Of a stretch of DNA of 64,000 bases, positions 48,063 through 58,800 are shown in pieces; position 1 is the stretch's first letter; the number at the start of each line of letters is the position of its first letter. The stretch is from assembly GCA_003490145.1 (NCBI GenBank), contig QULQ01000001.1, positions 186,001 through 250,000 of the forward strand. The letters are read 5' to 3'. The position numbers and the translations under genes were made by a program. The notes beneath the pieces were generated by a model. That model was not told the DNA's origin. It saw nothing but the letters and a program-made list of their open reading frames with translations, and searched no databases. The stretch is from Lachnospiraceae bacterium OM04-12BH (GTDB lineage Bacteria; Bacillota; Clostridia; Lachnospirales; Lachnospiraceae).

Positions 48063-50439
48063 GCTGACCCGCGCGGAAAAGAAACAGATAGCGGCGGTTA
48101 TCCGGCAGGCAAAGGGGGACGGCAAAGCCCACACCGCACAGCAGACCATTCCCTACCTTGCCATGTACCCGGACGGTATCTGCAAAGTGGCGCAGCGGAA
48201 GTATTCAAAGAGCATTGCTTTTGAGGACATTAACTATCAGCTTGCGCAGGCAGACGATAAGACCGCCATTTTTGAAAACTGGTGCGATTTCCTCAATTAC
48301 TTTGACGCAAGCGTGAACGTGCAGCTTTCTTTCATCAATCAAGGCTCACAGCAGGAACAGGCAGCGCGGGCAATCCATATCCCGCCGCAAAATGACGATT
48401 TTAACTCTATTCGCACCGAGTATTCCGATATGCTTAAAATGCAGCTTGCCAAAGGGAACAACGGGCTTGTAAAGCACAAGTACATCACGTTTTCCATTGA
48501 AGCGGACAATCCGGCGGCGGCAAGGGCGCGACTTTCCCGTATCGAAACGGACGTACTCAACAATTTCAAGGTGCTTGGCGTATCGGCGCACCCCTTATCC
48601 GGCTATGAACGCTTAAAGGTGCTGCATGGGGTATTCCACCCGGCAGGCGAGCCGTTCTCATTCTCCTATGACTGGCTGACCCCGACAGGGCTTACCACAA
48701 AGGACTTTATCGCCCCGTCCTCTTTCAAGTTTGGGGAGGGACGCTACTTTGCTATGGGGAAAAAGACGGGGGCGGTGTCGTTCCTTGAAATCCTTGCCCC
48801 GGAGCTGAACGACCGTATCTTAGCGGATATGTTGGACTTGGAAACAGGGGTTATTGTCAATCTCCACATTAAAAGTATCGACCAGTCGGAAGCAATCAAG
48901 ACCATTAAGCGCAAAATCACAGACCTTGACAAGATGAAGATTGAGGAACAGAAAAAAGCGGTTAGAAGCGGCTATGACATGGATATAATCCCGTCTGACC
49001 TTGCTACTTTTGGGAATGAAGCAAAGAACTTGTTGCAGGATTTACAGAGCCGAAACGAGCGAATGTTTCTCCTTACGTTCCTTGTGGTAAACATGGCAGA
49101 CACGAAACGGAAACTGGAAAATGACATTTTCGCGGCGGCGGGCATTGCACAGAAATACAACTGCGCCTTGACCCGTCTTGACTATCAGCAGGAAGCGGGG
49201 CTAATGTCCTCTATCCCTCTTGGGGAAAACCTTATCCCTATTCAGAGAGGGTTGACGACGAGCAGCACCGCTATTTTTATCCCGTTCATCACGCAGGAGC
49301 TATTTCAGACCGGGGCTGCCCTGTATTATGGCTTAAATGCCCTGTCAAACAACATGATACTCTGCGACCGTAAACAGCTTAAAAACCCGAATGGGCTTAT
49401 CTTGGGAACACCGGGCAGTGGAAAATCCTTTGCAGCAAAGCGGGAAATCACAAATGCCTTTCTCATTACTGACGACGATATTTTTATCTGCGACCCGGAA
49501 GCGGAATATTATGCCCTTGTAAAGCGGCTTGGCGGGCAAGTGATACGCCTATCCCCAACTGGGAAAGGCATGGACGGTACGCCCCAGTATGTAAACCCTA
49601 TGGATATAAACCTTAATTACAGCGAGGACGACAACCCCCTTGCGCTGAAAAGTGATTTTATCCTTTCCCTTTGTGAGCTTGTCATTGGCGGCAAGGAGGG
49701 CTTGCAGCCCGTTGATAAGACCGTCATTGACAGGGCTGTAAGAAATGTGTACCGCCCGTTCCTTGCAGACCCCGACCCGGCAAAAATGCCTATTTTGGGC
49801 GACCTTTACGACGAGCTGCTAAAACAGCCGGAGCCGGAAGCTGCCCGCATTGCGGCAGCATTGGAGTTGTATGTTTCCGGCAGCCTTAATGTATTCAACC
49901 ACAGAACGAATGTGGAGCTTTCTAACCGCCTTGTCTGCTTCGATATTAAGCAGCTTGGAAAACAGCTCAAAAAATTAGGTATGCTCATTGTGCAAGACCA
50001 GATATGGAACCGCGTTACCATTAACCGGGCAGAGAAAAAATCTACCCGCTACTATATGGACGAATTTCATCTGCTCTTAAAAGAGGAACAGACCGCCGCG
50101 TACAGCGTGGAGATTTGGAAGCGTTTCCGTAAATGGGGCGGCATACCCACAGCAATCACGCAGAACATCAAAGACCTTTTGGCAAGCCGCGAGGTGGAAA
50201 ATATCTTTGAAAACTCTGATTTTGTCCTTATGCTCAATCAGGCACAGGGCGACCGGGCTATCCTTGCAAAGCAGTTAAATATCAGCCCACAGCAGATGAA
50301 GTATGTAACCCACACCGAAGCAGGCGAGGGACTTATCTTTTATGGGAATGTGGTGCTTCCCTTTGTAGACCATTTCCCGAAAGATACCGAGCTTTACCGC
50401 ATTATGACGACGAAGCCGGAGGAAGTGAGCAGCCTATGA
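48010..50439 (+). CDS. VirB4-like conjugative transfer ATPase (CD1110 family)
   Basis: 809 residues. The N-terminal CagE/TrbE-like region is followed by Walker A GTPGSGKS near residue 467, FICDPEAEYYALVKRLGG, and a Walker B region with YYMDEFHLLL. It powers assembly or substrate movement in the transfer apparatus. The initiation codon is TTG at 48010 inside prgI, preceded by AAGGAGG; a later start cannot be excluded. Its stop overlaps the next gene (ATGA). Confidence 0.95.
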   Translation: MSKGQTKKTREAAGNRRKLTRAEKKQIAAVIRQAKGDGKAHTAQQTIPYLAMYPDGICKVAQRKYSKSIAFEDINYQLAQADDKTAIFENWCDFLNYFDASVNVQLSFINQGSQQEQAARAIHIPPQNDDFNSIRTEYSDMLKMQLAKGNNGLVKHKYITFSIEADNPAAARARLSRIETDVLNNFKVLGVSAHPLSGYERLKVLHGVFHPAGEPFSFSYDWLTPTGLTTKDFIAPSSFKFGEGRYFAMGKKTGAVSFLEILAPELNDRILADMLDLETGVIVNLHIKSIDQSEAIKTIKRKITDLDKMKIEEQKKAVRSGYDMDIIPSDLATFGNEAKNLLQDLQSRNERMFLLTFLVVNMADTKRKLENDIFAAAGIAQKYNCALTRLDYQQEAGLMSSIPLGENLIPIQRGLTTSSTAIFIPFITQELFQTGAALYYGLNALSNNMILCDRKQLKNPNGLILGTPGSGKSFAAKREITNAFLITDDDIFICDPEAEYYALVKRLGGQVIRLSPTGKGMDGTPQYVNPMDINLNYSEDDNPLALKSDFILSLCELVIGGKEGLQPVDKTVIDRAVRNVYRPFLADPDPAKMPILGDLYDELLKQPEPEAARIAAALELYVSGSLNVFNHRTNVELSNRLVCFDIKQLGKQLKKLGMLIVQDQIWNRVTINRAEKKSTRYYMDEFHLLLKEEQTAAYSVEIWKRFRKWGGIPTAITQNIKDLLASREVENIFENSDFVLMLNQAQGDRAILAKQLNISPQQMKYVTHTEAGEGLIFYGNVVLPFVDHFPKDTELYRIMTTKPEEVSSL

Positions 50440-52379
50440 AACAGTTAAAACCACGCGATAAAATCACGCAGAAAATGACCCGCGACGGTGCGGTGGAAAT
50501 CAATGAAACACAGCAGACTGCCGAGCGTATCAGCAGCCGGGAAGCAGACAGCGACTTTTCACAGCCGGACACCGCTACCGCAGAGCGTGTCATGGAACAC
50601 CTTGACGCAGCCCATACCCGAAAGGCAAGCAAAAAGGCAGTCAAGAAAGCACAGGAAGCGGCTGTTTTGCGTACTTCCACTTCACGCTTGCAGTTTACCG
50701 ACGAGGAACGGGAAACGCCAAAACTGCAACCCTACATCAAAAAATCGGAAAAAGCAGCCGACAAACTGGACGCAGCAAAGGCAGCTCTCCCGAAGCAGAA
50801 GAAACTTGTAAAAGAGCGCACCTTTGAGGAAACCACCGGAAAGGCAAAGACCCGTTTACGCTTTGAAGAACAGGAAAAGCCGATACCCGGCGGCAAAGCC
50901 CACAGTAACCCGTTATCCCACCCCGCGCAGGAAGCGGGTATTTTTGTTCACAACAAAATCCATAGCGTCGAGAAAGATAATTCCGGTGTGGAGGGCGCGC
51001 ACAAATCGGAGGAACTTGCCGAGCGCGGCGCAAGGTACGGGACAAGAAAATTAAAACAGGGCTACCGCAGCCATAAGCTGAAACCCTACCGGGAAGCGGC
51101 AAAGGCAGAACAGGCAGCGTTTAAGGCAAACGTCAATTTTCAGTATCACAAAGCCTTGCAGGAGAACCCGCAGCTTACAAGCAATCCCTTTTCCCGGTTC
51201 ATGCAGAAACAGAAAATCAAACGCCAGTATGCAAAAACCGTAAAGAAAAGCGGCTCAGCCACCGCCAAAGCTGCCGCCGGAGCGTCCCAAACAGCAGCAA
51301 AGAAAGCGGCTGCCTTTGCAGGACGACACCCGGCAGGCGTGATAATCGCTATCGCCGCGCTGCTTCTGTTCATCATGGTATCCGTAGGGCTTTCCTCTTG
51401 TGGGGCAATGTTTTCCGGCAGCATGAACAGCGTGTTAGGGACTTCCTACACGTCCGAGGACAGCGACCTTGTGGCAACGGAACAGAGCTATGCTGCAATG
51501 GAAAATGAGCTGCAACAGGAAATTGACAATATCGAAAGCACCCACAGCGGCTATGATGAATACCGCTATGACCTTGATACTATCGGGCATAACCCCCACG
51601 AATTAGCGTCGTACTTGACTGCCCTTTTGCAGAGTTACACCCCGCAGAGCGCACAGGCAGAGCTAAAACGGCTGTTCGGCTTACAGTACACCTTGACGCT
51701 GACGGAAGAAATCGAGATACGCACCACCACCGACGAGGAGGGCAACGAGGAAGAATACGAATACCGTATCTTAAATGTGAAACTGACAAACAAGCCGATT
51801 GCTTCCCTTGCGGAAGAACTGCTGAACCCACAGCAGTTTGAAATGTTCAAGGTGTACTTACAGACACAGGGCAACAAACCGTTGATTTTTGGCGGCGGCT
51901 CTCCCGACGGAAGCCCGTCCGAGGATTTAAGCGGCGTGGAGTTTGTAAACGGCACACGTCCCGGAAACCCGGAGCTTATGGAGCTTGCAAAACAGCAGGT
52001 CGGAAACGTGGGCGGCTACCCTTACTGGTCTTGGTACGGCTTTAACAGCCGCGTGGAATGGTGCGCCTGCTTTGTGTCATGGTGCTACAATCAAGCCGGA
52101 AAAAGCGAACCCCGCTTTGCGGGCTGCGAATGGCAGGGCGTTCCTTGGTTCCAGTCAAGGGGACAATGGGGCGCACGCGGCTATGAGAATATCGCACCGG
52201 GCGACGCTATCTTTTTCGACTGGGATTTAGACGGCGTTGCCGACCATGTGGGGCTTGTGCTTGGCAGGGACGGAAGCCGCGTCTATACCGTTGAGGGCAA
52301 TTCCGGCGACGCCTGCAAGATTAAAAGCTATGACCTCAACTATCAATGTATCAAAGGCTACGGGCTGATGAACTGGTAA
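50436..52379 (+). CDS. CD1108-family conjugation protein with CHAP peptidoglycan hydrolase domain
   Basis: 647 residues. A long Lys/Ala/Glu-rich cytoplasmic region (1-285), one membrane helix (about 290-315), a mixed linker, and a C-terminal CHAP domain (residues 510-647) with the catalytic Cys in EWCACFVSWCYNQAG and His in ADHVGLVLG. It opens the cell wall for the transfer channel, like VirB1/TcpG. It overlaps virB4 by four bases. Confidence 0.92.
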   Translation: MKQLKPRDKITQKMTRDGAVEINETQQTAERISSREADSDFSQPDTATAERVMEHLDAAHTRKASKKAVKKAQEAAVLRTSTSRLQFTDEERETPKLQPYIKKSEKAADKLDAAKAALPKQKKLVKERTFEETTGKAKTRLRFEEQEKPIPGGKAHSNPLSHPAQEAGIFVHNKIHSVEKDNSGVEGAHKSEELAERGARYGTRKLKQGYRSHKLKPYREAAKAEQAAFKANVNFQYHKALQENPQLTSNPFSRFMQKQKIKRQYAKTVKKSGSATAKAAAGASQTAAKKAAAFAGRHPAGVIIAIAALLLFIMVSVGLSSCGAMFSGSMNSVLGTSYTSEDSDLVATEQSYAAMENELQQEIDNIESTHSGYDEYRYDLDTIGHNPHELASYLTALLQSYTPQSAQAELKRLFGLQYTLTLTEEIEIRTTTDEEGNEEEYEYRILNVKLTNKPIASLAEELLNPQQFEMFKVYLQTQGNKPLIFGGGSPDGSPSEDLSGVEFVNGTRPGNPELMELAKQQVGNVGGYPYWSWYGFNSRVEWCACFVSWCYNQAGKSEPRFAGCEWQGVPWFQSRGQWGARGYENIAPGDAIFFDWDLDGVADHVGLVLGRDGSRVYTVEGNSGDACKIKSYDLNYQCIKGYGLMNW

Positions 52380-52410
52380 GCAGCCCCGAAAAGAAAGGAG
52401 AATTTATTTT

Positions 52411-52680
52411 ATGGCAAACAACAAAATCGACCGTATCAATAAGGAAATCGCAAAGACCCGCGAGAAAATCACAGAGTATCAGAACAAGTTAAAAGGACTG
52501 GAAGCGCAGAAAACCGAAGCGGAAAACCTTGAAATCGTGCAGCTTGTACGCGCTATGCGACTTACCCCGCAGGAATTAAATGCTATGCTGTCCGGCGGCG
52601 GTATTCCCGGCATGAACGCCGCACCCGCTACCGAAGCGGCAGACTACGAAGAACAGGAGGACAATGCAGATGAAAAATAA
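52411..52680 (+). CDS. DUF4315 family protein
   Basis: 89 residues: an N-terminal coiled coil (IDRINKEIAKTREKITEYQNKLKGLEAQK), a short VQLVRAMRLTPQELNAML motif and an acidic tail. The family is specific to Tn1549-type transfer operons; function unknown. AAAGGAG precedes the ATG. It overlaps the next gene by eleven bases. Confidence 0.85.
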   Translation: MANNKIDRINKEIAKTREKITEYQNKLKGLEAQKTEAENLEIVQLVRAMRLTPQELNAMLSGGGIPGMNAAPATEAADYEEQEDNADEK

Positions 52681-53395
52681 ACTCAAACAGACCATGACTG
52701 CCCTTTGTGCCGCCCTTATCCTTATGGGCGGTTTTTCTGTCCCTGCCTATGCACAGGGAACAGCCGCAGAGCCACCCACAGAGGACGCGACCAACGACAG
52801 CAATGTAGTGGTGGAAGAACCGGAAACGCCGCCCCTTACCCCAAAGGGCAACGCAACACTGGTGGACGATTTCGGCGGCAATAAGCAGCTTATCACTGTT
52901 ACCACCAAAGGCGGCAACTACTTTTATATCCTCATTGACCGGGCAGCCGAGGGGGAACAGACCGTACATTTCCTTAATCAAGTGGACGAAGCCGACCTTA
53001 TGGCACTGACCGAAACCGGGGAAGCCACGAAAAAGCCGGAAGTCTGCAACTGTACGGAAAAATGCGAAGTCGGAAAGGTAAATACGTCCTGCCCGGTATG
53101 TGCAACTACTCTGACAGGCTGCACAGGCAAGGAACCCACGCCAACACCCACCGAGCAGCCGGAAGAACCCAAAGAAAAAGACGGCAATCCCGGCGCGGTG
53201 CTTGCCTTAGTCCTCTTTGTGCTGCTTGGTGGCGGCGCGGCGTTCTACTACTTTAAGTTTGTAAAACCGAAGCATAACGTGAAAGGAAGCACCGACCTTG
53301 AAGATTTTGACTTTGAGGATTACGACGAGGACGAGCCGGAAGCAGATACCGGGGAAGTTTCCAAAGAGGAAGAAACGGAGGACGAGGAAGTATGA
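52670..53395 (+). CDS. DUF4366 (CD1107 family) secreted, membrane-anchored protein
   Basis: 241 residues. A signal peptide ends in VPAYAQG (about residue 28), followed by a domain with NYFYILIDRAAEGEQTVHFLNQVDEADL, a Cys cluster (CNCTEKCEVGKVNTSCPVC), a Thr/Pro linker, a C-terminal membrane helix (AVLALVLFVLLGGGAAFYYF) and an acidic cytoplasmic tail. It is an extracellular part of the transfer apparatus. The ATG at 52670 is nine bases from GGAGG; the one at 52664 is too close. Confidence 0.88.
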   Translation: MKNKLKQTMTALCAALILMGGFSVPAYAQGTAAEPPTEDATNDSNVVVEEPETPPLTPKGNATLVDDFGGNKQLITVTTKGGNYFYILIDRAAEGEQTVHFLNQVDEADLMALTETGEATKKPEVCNCTEKCEVGKVNTSCPVCATTLTGCTGKEPTPTPTEQPEEPKEKDGNPGAVLALVLFVLLGGGAAFYYFKFVKPKHNVKGSTDLEDFDFEDYDEDEPEADTGEVSKEEETEDEEV

Positions 53396-53577
53396 CCCTG
53401 TTTACCGACAATCCCTTTGAAAAGATGATGATACAGAAGCCGGACTATGGCAAACGGGAAAAATCCCCGCCGGAGCTTTCTTCCCCACGCTGCGCGGGCT
53501 GCCCTTACAAGGGGCAGTCCCCTTGTGTGGGGTACTGTATGAGAAAACTGGAAAACAAACGACAGACCGAACGATAA
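53392..53577 (+). CDS. Small Cys-containing protein of conjugation operon
   Basis: 61 residues with a C-x2-C...C-x3-C pattern (RCAGCPYKGQSPCVGYC), suggesting a metal-binding knuckle. It overlaps DUF4366 by four bases and precedes topB. Similar small ORFs occur here in related ICEs; the function is unknown. Confidence 0.65.
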   Translation: MTLFTDNPFEKMMIQKPDYGKREKSPPELSSPRCAGCPYKGQSPCVGYCMRKLENKRQTER

Positions 53578-53592
53578 AAGGAGGAATTATCA

Positions 53593-55683
53593 TTGATTTT
53601 AGTTATCGCAGAAAAGCCCAGTGTGGCACAGACAATCGCTGCCGTACTTGGGGCAAAGGAAAAGAAAGACGGATTTCTCACAGGAAGCGGCTATATCGTT
53701 TCTTGGTGCGTGGGACATTTGGTAGGGCTTTCCGAAGCTGCCGCCTACGGGGAGCAGTATAAAAAGTGGAGCTATGACAGCTTACCGATTTTGCCGCAGG
53801 AATGGAAGTACACCGTTGCTTCTGACAAGGAAAAGCAATTCAAGACCTTAAAGGAACTTATGCACCGGGCAGACGTTTCCGAAGTCGTCAATGCCTGCGA
53901 CGCGGGGCGCGAGGGAGAACTCATTTTCCGTTTTGTCTACGAAGTTGCCGGGTGCAGGAAGCCCACGCGCCGCTTGTGGATTTCCTCAATGGAAGAAGCT
54001 GCTATCAAAGAGGGCTTTTCTCATCTGAAGAACGGCGAAGCATACGACGCGCTCTTTGCTTCCGCATTATGCAGGGCAAAGGCTGACTGGCTAATCGGTA
54101 TCAACGCCACCCGTCTTTTTTCTGTCCTTTACAACCATACCTTGAATGTGGGACGCGTACAGACCCCGACCTTAAAAATGCTTGTTGACCGGGACGCGGC
54201 GATTACCACGTTCAAGAAAGAAAAATACTATCATGTGCGCCTGTCCTTATCCGGCGCGGAAGCTGCAAGCGAAAAACTGTCTGACCGTTCCGAAGCTGAC
54301 AGGCTGAAAGCTGCTTGTGAAGCGTCAAAAGCAGTCTGTACTTCCCTTGTGAAAGAGAAAAAGACCGCAGCCCCGCCGAAGCTCTTTGACCTTACTTCTT
54401 TGCAGAGGGAAGCAAACCGCCTGTTCGGTTATACCGCAAAGCAGACCCTTGACCTTGCACAATCCCTGTATGAAAAAAGACTTCTTACTTATCCGAGAAC
54501 AGACAGCGCATTTCTGACCGACGACATGAGCGACACAGCGGCGGGCATTATCAAGCTGCTTTGTGGGAAATTTTCTTTTATGGCGGGAAAAGACTTCACG
54601 CCGGAGCTGGGAAAGGTTCTGAACAGTAAAAAGGTATCAGACCACCATGCCATTATCCCGACTATGGAGCTTGCAAAGTCCGACCTTTCCGCGCTGCCGG
54701 AAAGCGAAAGGAATATCCTTACCCTTGCCGGGGCGCGTCTTATCATGGCAACCGCTGCACCGCATACCTTTGAAGCGGTTACAGCAGTTTTTGAATGTGC
54801 CGGACAGCCCTTTACCGTAAGGGGCAAGACCATTCTTTGTGAGGGTTGGAAAGAGATTGACCGAAAATACAGGGCAGCCTTAAAAAACAAGCCCGAAACG
54901 GACGACGCAGACAGCGACACAGAAAAGACCCTGCCGCCATTTACCGAGGGACAGACCTTTGAAAATCCGGCGGCAACGGTAACGGAGCATGACACAACAC
55001 CGCCAAAACCTCACAACGAAGCGTCGCTGCTCTCTGCTATGGAGCGCGCCGGAAGCGAGGACACCGACCCGGACGCAGAACGCAAAGGACTTGGAACTCC
55101 CGCCACCCGCGCCGCCGTCATTGAAAAACTGGTAAAGGGCGGCTTTGTGGAGCGAAAAGGCAAGCAGCTACTTCCCACAAAGGACGGTATCAACCTTGTG
55201 TGTGTCCTGCCGGACACCTTGACAAGCCCGCAGCTTACCGCAGAATGGGAAAACAATCTGACGCAGATTGCAAAAGGCAAGGCAGACCCCGCCGCATTTA
55301 TGGAGGGTATCGAGGATATGGCGCGGGAACTGGTAAAGACCTATCCGTTTCTTTCTGATGATAAAGCGCAGATGTTCAAGCCGGAACGGGAAGCGTTGGG
55401 AAACTGCCCCCGCTGCGGTTCTCCTGTCTATGAGGGAAAGAAAAGCTACTATTGCAGCAATAAAGAATGTATCTTTACCATGTGGAAAAATGACCGTTTC
55501 TTTGAAGAACGAAAAGTAACCTTTACCCCGAAGATTGCCGCTGCACTCTTAAAATCCGGCAAAGTAAATGTGAAAAAGCTCTATTCCCCAAAGACGGGCA
55601 AGACCTACGACGGAACTATCGTATTGGCTGATACGGGCGGGAAATATGTCAACTACCGGGTGGAGCTTCCGAAGAAAAAATAA
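53593..55683 (+). CDS. topB: DNA topoisomerase III
   Basis: 696 residues. TOPRIM domain at the start (LVIAEKPSVAQTIAAVLGA, CDAGREGELIF), catalytic Tyr Y300 in LLTYPRTDSAFL, and a C-terminal zinc-finger (CPRCGSPVYEGKKSYYCSNKEC). ICE-borne TopB is a common part of Tn1549/CTn-type modules and may help transfer or replication of single-stranded DNA. TTG start with AAAGGAGG upstream. Confidence 0.95.
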   Translation: MILVIAEKPSVAQTIAAVLGAKEKKDGFLTGSGYIVSWCVGHLVGLSEAAAYGEQYKKWSYDSLPILPQEWKYTVASDKEKQFKTLKELMHRADVSEVVNACDAGREGELIFRFVYEVAGCRKPTRRLWISSMEEAAIKEGFSHLKNGEAYDALFASALCRAKADWLIGINATRLFSVLYNHTLNVGRVQTPTLKMLVDRDAAITTFKKEKYYHVRLSLSGAEAASEKLSDRSEADRLKAACEASKAVCTSLVKEKKTAAPPKLFDLTSLQREANRLFGYTAKQTLDLAQSLYEKRLLTYPRTDSAFLTDDMSDTAAGIIKLLCGKFSFMAGKDFTPELGKVLNSKKVSDHHAIIPTMELAKSDLSALPESERNILTLAGARLIMATAAPHTFEAVTAVFECAGQPFTVRGKTILCEGWKEIDRKYRAALKNKPETDDADSDTEKTLPPFTEGQTFENPAATVTEHDTTPPKPHNEASLLSAMERAGSEDTDPDAERKGLGTPATRAAVIEKLVKGGFVERKGKQLLPTKDGINLVCVLPDTLTSPQLTAEWENNLTQIAKGKADPAAFMEGIEDMARELVKTYPFLSDDKAQMFKPEREALGNCPRCGSPVYEGKKSYYCSNKECIFTMWKNDRFFEERKVTFTPKIAAALLKSGKVNVKKLYSPKTGKTYDGTIVLADTGGKYVNYRVELPKKK

Positions 55684-55688
55684 CTGAA

Positions 55689-55788
55689 TAGCAAGCATAG
55701 GAAAAGAGTACCCTTTTCCGTAAAATCCCTGCTTTCTCTACCGAGAACGGCGGGGATTTTTGCTTGTTGGGAAGTTTCCCAAACCCTC
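55689..55788 (+). repeat. 100-bp oriT-like block, copy 1 (before the antirestriction fusion gene)
   Basis: A 34-bp segment at 55689-55722 is identical, in inverted orientation, to 63749-63782, and a 28-bp segment at 55761-55788 matches 63683-63710 with two mismatches. Both are separated by 38 bases of different sequence in each copy. The identical part has the dyad GGAAAAG-N6-CTTTTCC. The block ends 25 bases before the start of the antirestriction gene. Confidence 0.8.
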
Positions 55789-55813
55789 TGAAACAGCAGA
55801 AAGGAGGTTACAC

Positions 55814-58800
55814 ATGGCAAGTTTACGGGACACCGTAAAGGACTATCAAGAAGAATTAAGGGACGGTATCGCTTGGGTGGCGTTTTGGAAAACGGGACGT
55901 TCTTGGAACGCTGAATATTTCCACCTTGAAATAGGCGACTACCTCTACCCGGAGGACAGAAGCCGCATGGAAGAAATCAAACAGGCTGACCCTACCGCCG
56001 TTGTGGTAAACGGTTATTATTCCGGCTATCTTGGCGAGGATATGAGTCTTGACGAGCTGACCGCCGGGGTGCGCCGCCACTACGAAAACGGATATAGCAA
56101 TATCGGGGAATTTATCGAAGTCCACGACGACAGGCTGCCGCCGGAGCTTATCGAGGAAGCAAGAGCCGCCGCCCACGCTGCGGGGCTGCCTTTTTCTGAA
56201 AAAGCCTACCGGGGCGGCGAAGAACCCGACCCCTATCTATTTGACGGGAGCATGAGCATGGAGGACTACGAGCTTATGCACCGCATGATTGAGAAAGAAA
56301 GGAGTGAGCGCATGGAAGAAACGATTTTAAGCGGGTATCTTTCTAATCTTGGAAAGTACACCGAGGGCAGACCTGCGGGCGAATGGGTATCATTCCCCAC
56401 GACTGCTGAACATTTGAAAGAAGTCTTTGACCGTATCGGGATAGACGGCAAAAACTACGGGGAGCTGCACATCACAGAATATCAGTCCTCTATTCCGGGA
56501 CTGGCAGGGAAATTGACCGAGCTTGAAAGCCTTGACGAACTGAACTATTTGGGCGAGCTTTTGAAAATGCAGTTTGACGACGACCGGGAAAAATTTGCTG
56601 CGGCTATCACATACGGCGACCATACAAGGGACTTGCAGGACATTATAAACCTTGCACAAAATCTTGACTGTTACTGGATTTATCCGTCCGTAAAAACCGA
56701 GGAAGATTACGGGCATTATCTGATTGAAGAACTGGACGAGTTGGAGCTGCCGGAAGAAGCAAAAAACTATTTTCTCTATGAGGAATACGGGCGGGACGCT
56801 GCTATCAATGACGGGGGCAGATTTACCGAGCAGGGATATATCTACAACAACCGCAACACCTTTACACAGTGGTATGACGGACGGGACGTGCCGGAGGAAT
56901 ATCGGGTAACACCGCAGCCGCCAGTACAGGAAAAGGAACAGGCAGACCTTGACGCTGCCGCAGCCATACCGACCACTGCCACAGAGCAGCCCCCGGTTCT
57001 CCCGATTATCCTATCTTCCGAAAAGCCCGCCAACAAAATGAAAGAGATTACCGACCGACTGGAACAGGGCATTTTGGGGATTTATGAAAGCGACCGTTAC
57101 GCCGACTATCTGCGTACTATGTCTAAATTCCATGATTACAGCCTAAACAATACAATCCTTATCGCCATGCAGGGCGGCAACCTTGTAAAAGGCTATAAAC
57201 AATGGGAAAAGGAATTTGACCGCCATGTAAAGCCGGGGGAAAAAGCTATCAAGATAATTGCGCCCGCGCCCTTTACCGTTAAGAAACAGGTGGAAAAAAT
57301 CGACCCGGACACGCAAAAGCCTGTTTTCGATAAGAACGGGAAAGCCGTTACCGAGGAAAAGGAAATCCAAATCCCCGCCTTTCGTGTGGTATCTGTTTTT
57401 GACGTGTCGCAGACCGAGGGTAAGGAGTTGCCCGACCTTGGGATAAAGGAGCTTACGGGCGACGTGGAACAGTATCAGGATTTTTTCGCTGCCCTTGAAA
57501 AAACTTCCCCCTTTGCTATGGGATTTGAAGCACTAAGCGGCAGTATAAAAGGACGCTGCAATTATGAGGAAAAGTGTATTCTCATCAACGAGGGCATGGA
57601 CGAATTGCAGAATATCAAGACCGCTATCCATGAAATTGCCCATGCGACACTCCATGACATAGACAAAGACGCGCCGGAACGTCCCGACCGCCGCACCCGC
57701 GAGGTACAGGCAGAAAGCGTCGCCTATGCCGTTTGCCAACACTACGGGCTTGATACGTCGGACTATTCCTTTGGATATATCGCCGGGTGGAGCAGCGGAA
57801 AAGAACTTGCAGAACTGAAAGGCTCTCTTGAAACAATCCGCAGCACCGCCGCAAGTCTGATTGATACCATAGACGGACATTTTGCAGAAATCCAAAAGGC
57901 ACAGGATAAGGAACAGACCACCGAACAGGCACAGACCCCACAGGAAGCTACCATACAGCCCGAAGCAGAAGCAGCCGCGCCGGAGCTTCCCGAAGAAACA
58001 GCCCCGGTACAGGAAAAAGAAGCACAGACCGAGCCGGAAGCTGATACAGGCGCAAGCAGCGAAGCACCACAGCCGGAACAAGCTGCACCCGCCGCACCTT
58101 ATTACACAATCAACGAAGCTGCCGCCAAACGTGCAAAGGACGCAAACAGTTTTTCCGATTATAAGCAAGGCAGCGCGACGGCTGAATACAGGCACTATGT
58201 AGATGAAGCCGTACAGCTTGCAGAAAGGCAGAAACAGCGGGTAGACCCGATGTACCATGAGAAAATCGACAGCCTGCTTGACACCTACGCCCGGAAACTG
58301 GCGGCGAACATGAACAAAGGCTATGAGATTGACGCGCGTGTTCCCTCTATCCTCATTGCGGGCGGCTCTAACTTCCCCACAAGGAAGAAAGAAAAGCAGA
58401 ACGCAGCCCGCGACAGCAATTACCGGGAATGGCAGGACATACAAGGACTTCTTGATAAAATCCGCAGTACCGGCATGGGCGGTATCAGTGCAGACGACCC
58501 ACAGGCAGTACAGAAGTTAGAAAAGAAACTGGAAAGCCTTGAAAAATCACAGGAAACCATGAAAGCCGTAAACGCCTATTACCGTAAGCACAAGACCCTT
58601 GACGGCTGCCCGCATTTGTTGCCGGAACAGCTTGAAAAATTAAAAGCGGACATGGCGAGCAGTTGGCATTTGGGGGACAAGCCCTTTGCGACTTGGGCGT
58701 TATCCAACAACAGCGCGGAAATCCGGCGCGTGAAAGACCGTATCAAATCCCTTTCACAGCAAAAAGAAATCGGTTTTGTGGGTTGGGAATTCGACGGCGG

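Noticed and set aside
57533-58444. 303-codon minus-strand open frame inside the antirestriction gene
   Set aside because: Its Cys/Phe/Gly-rich composition is the mirror of the Glu/Ala/Pro-rich coding strand; no start signal and it lies entirely within a well-supported gene.
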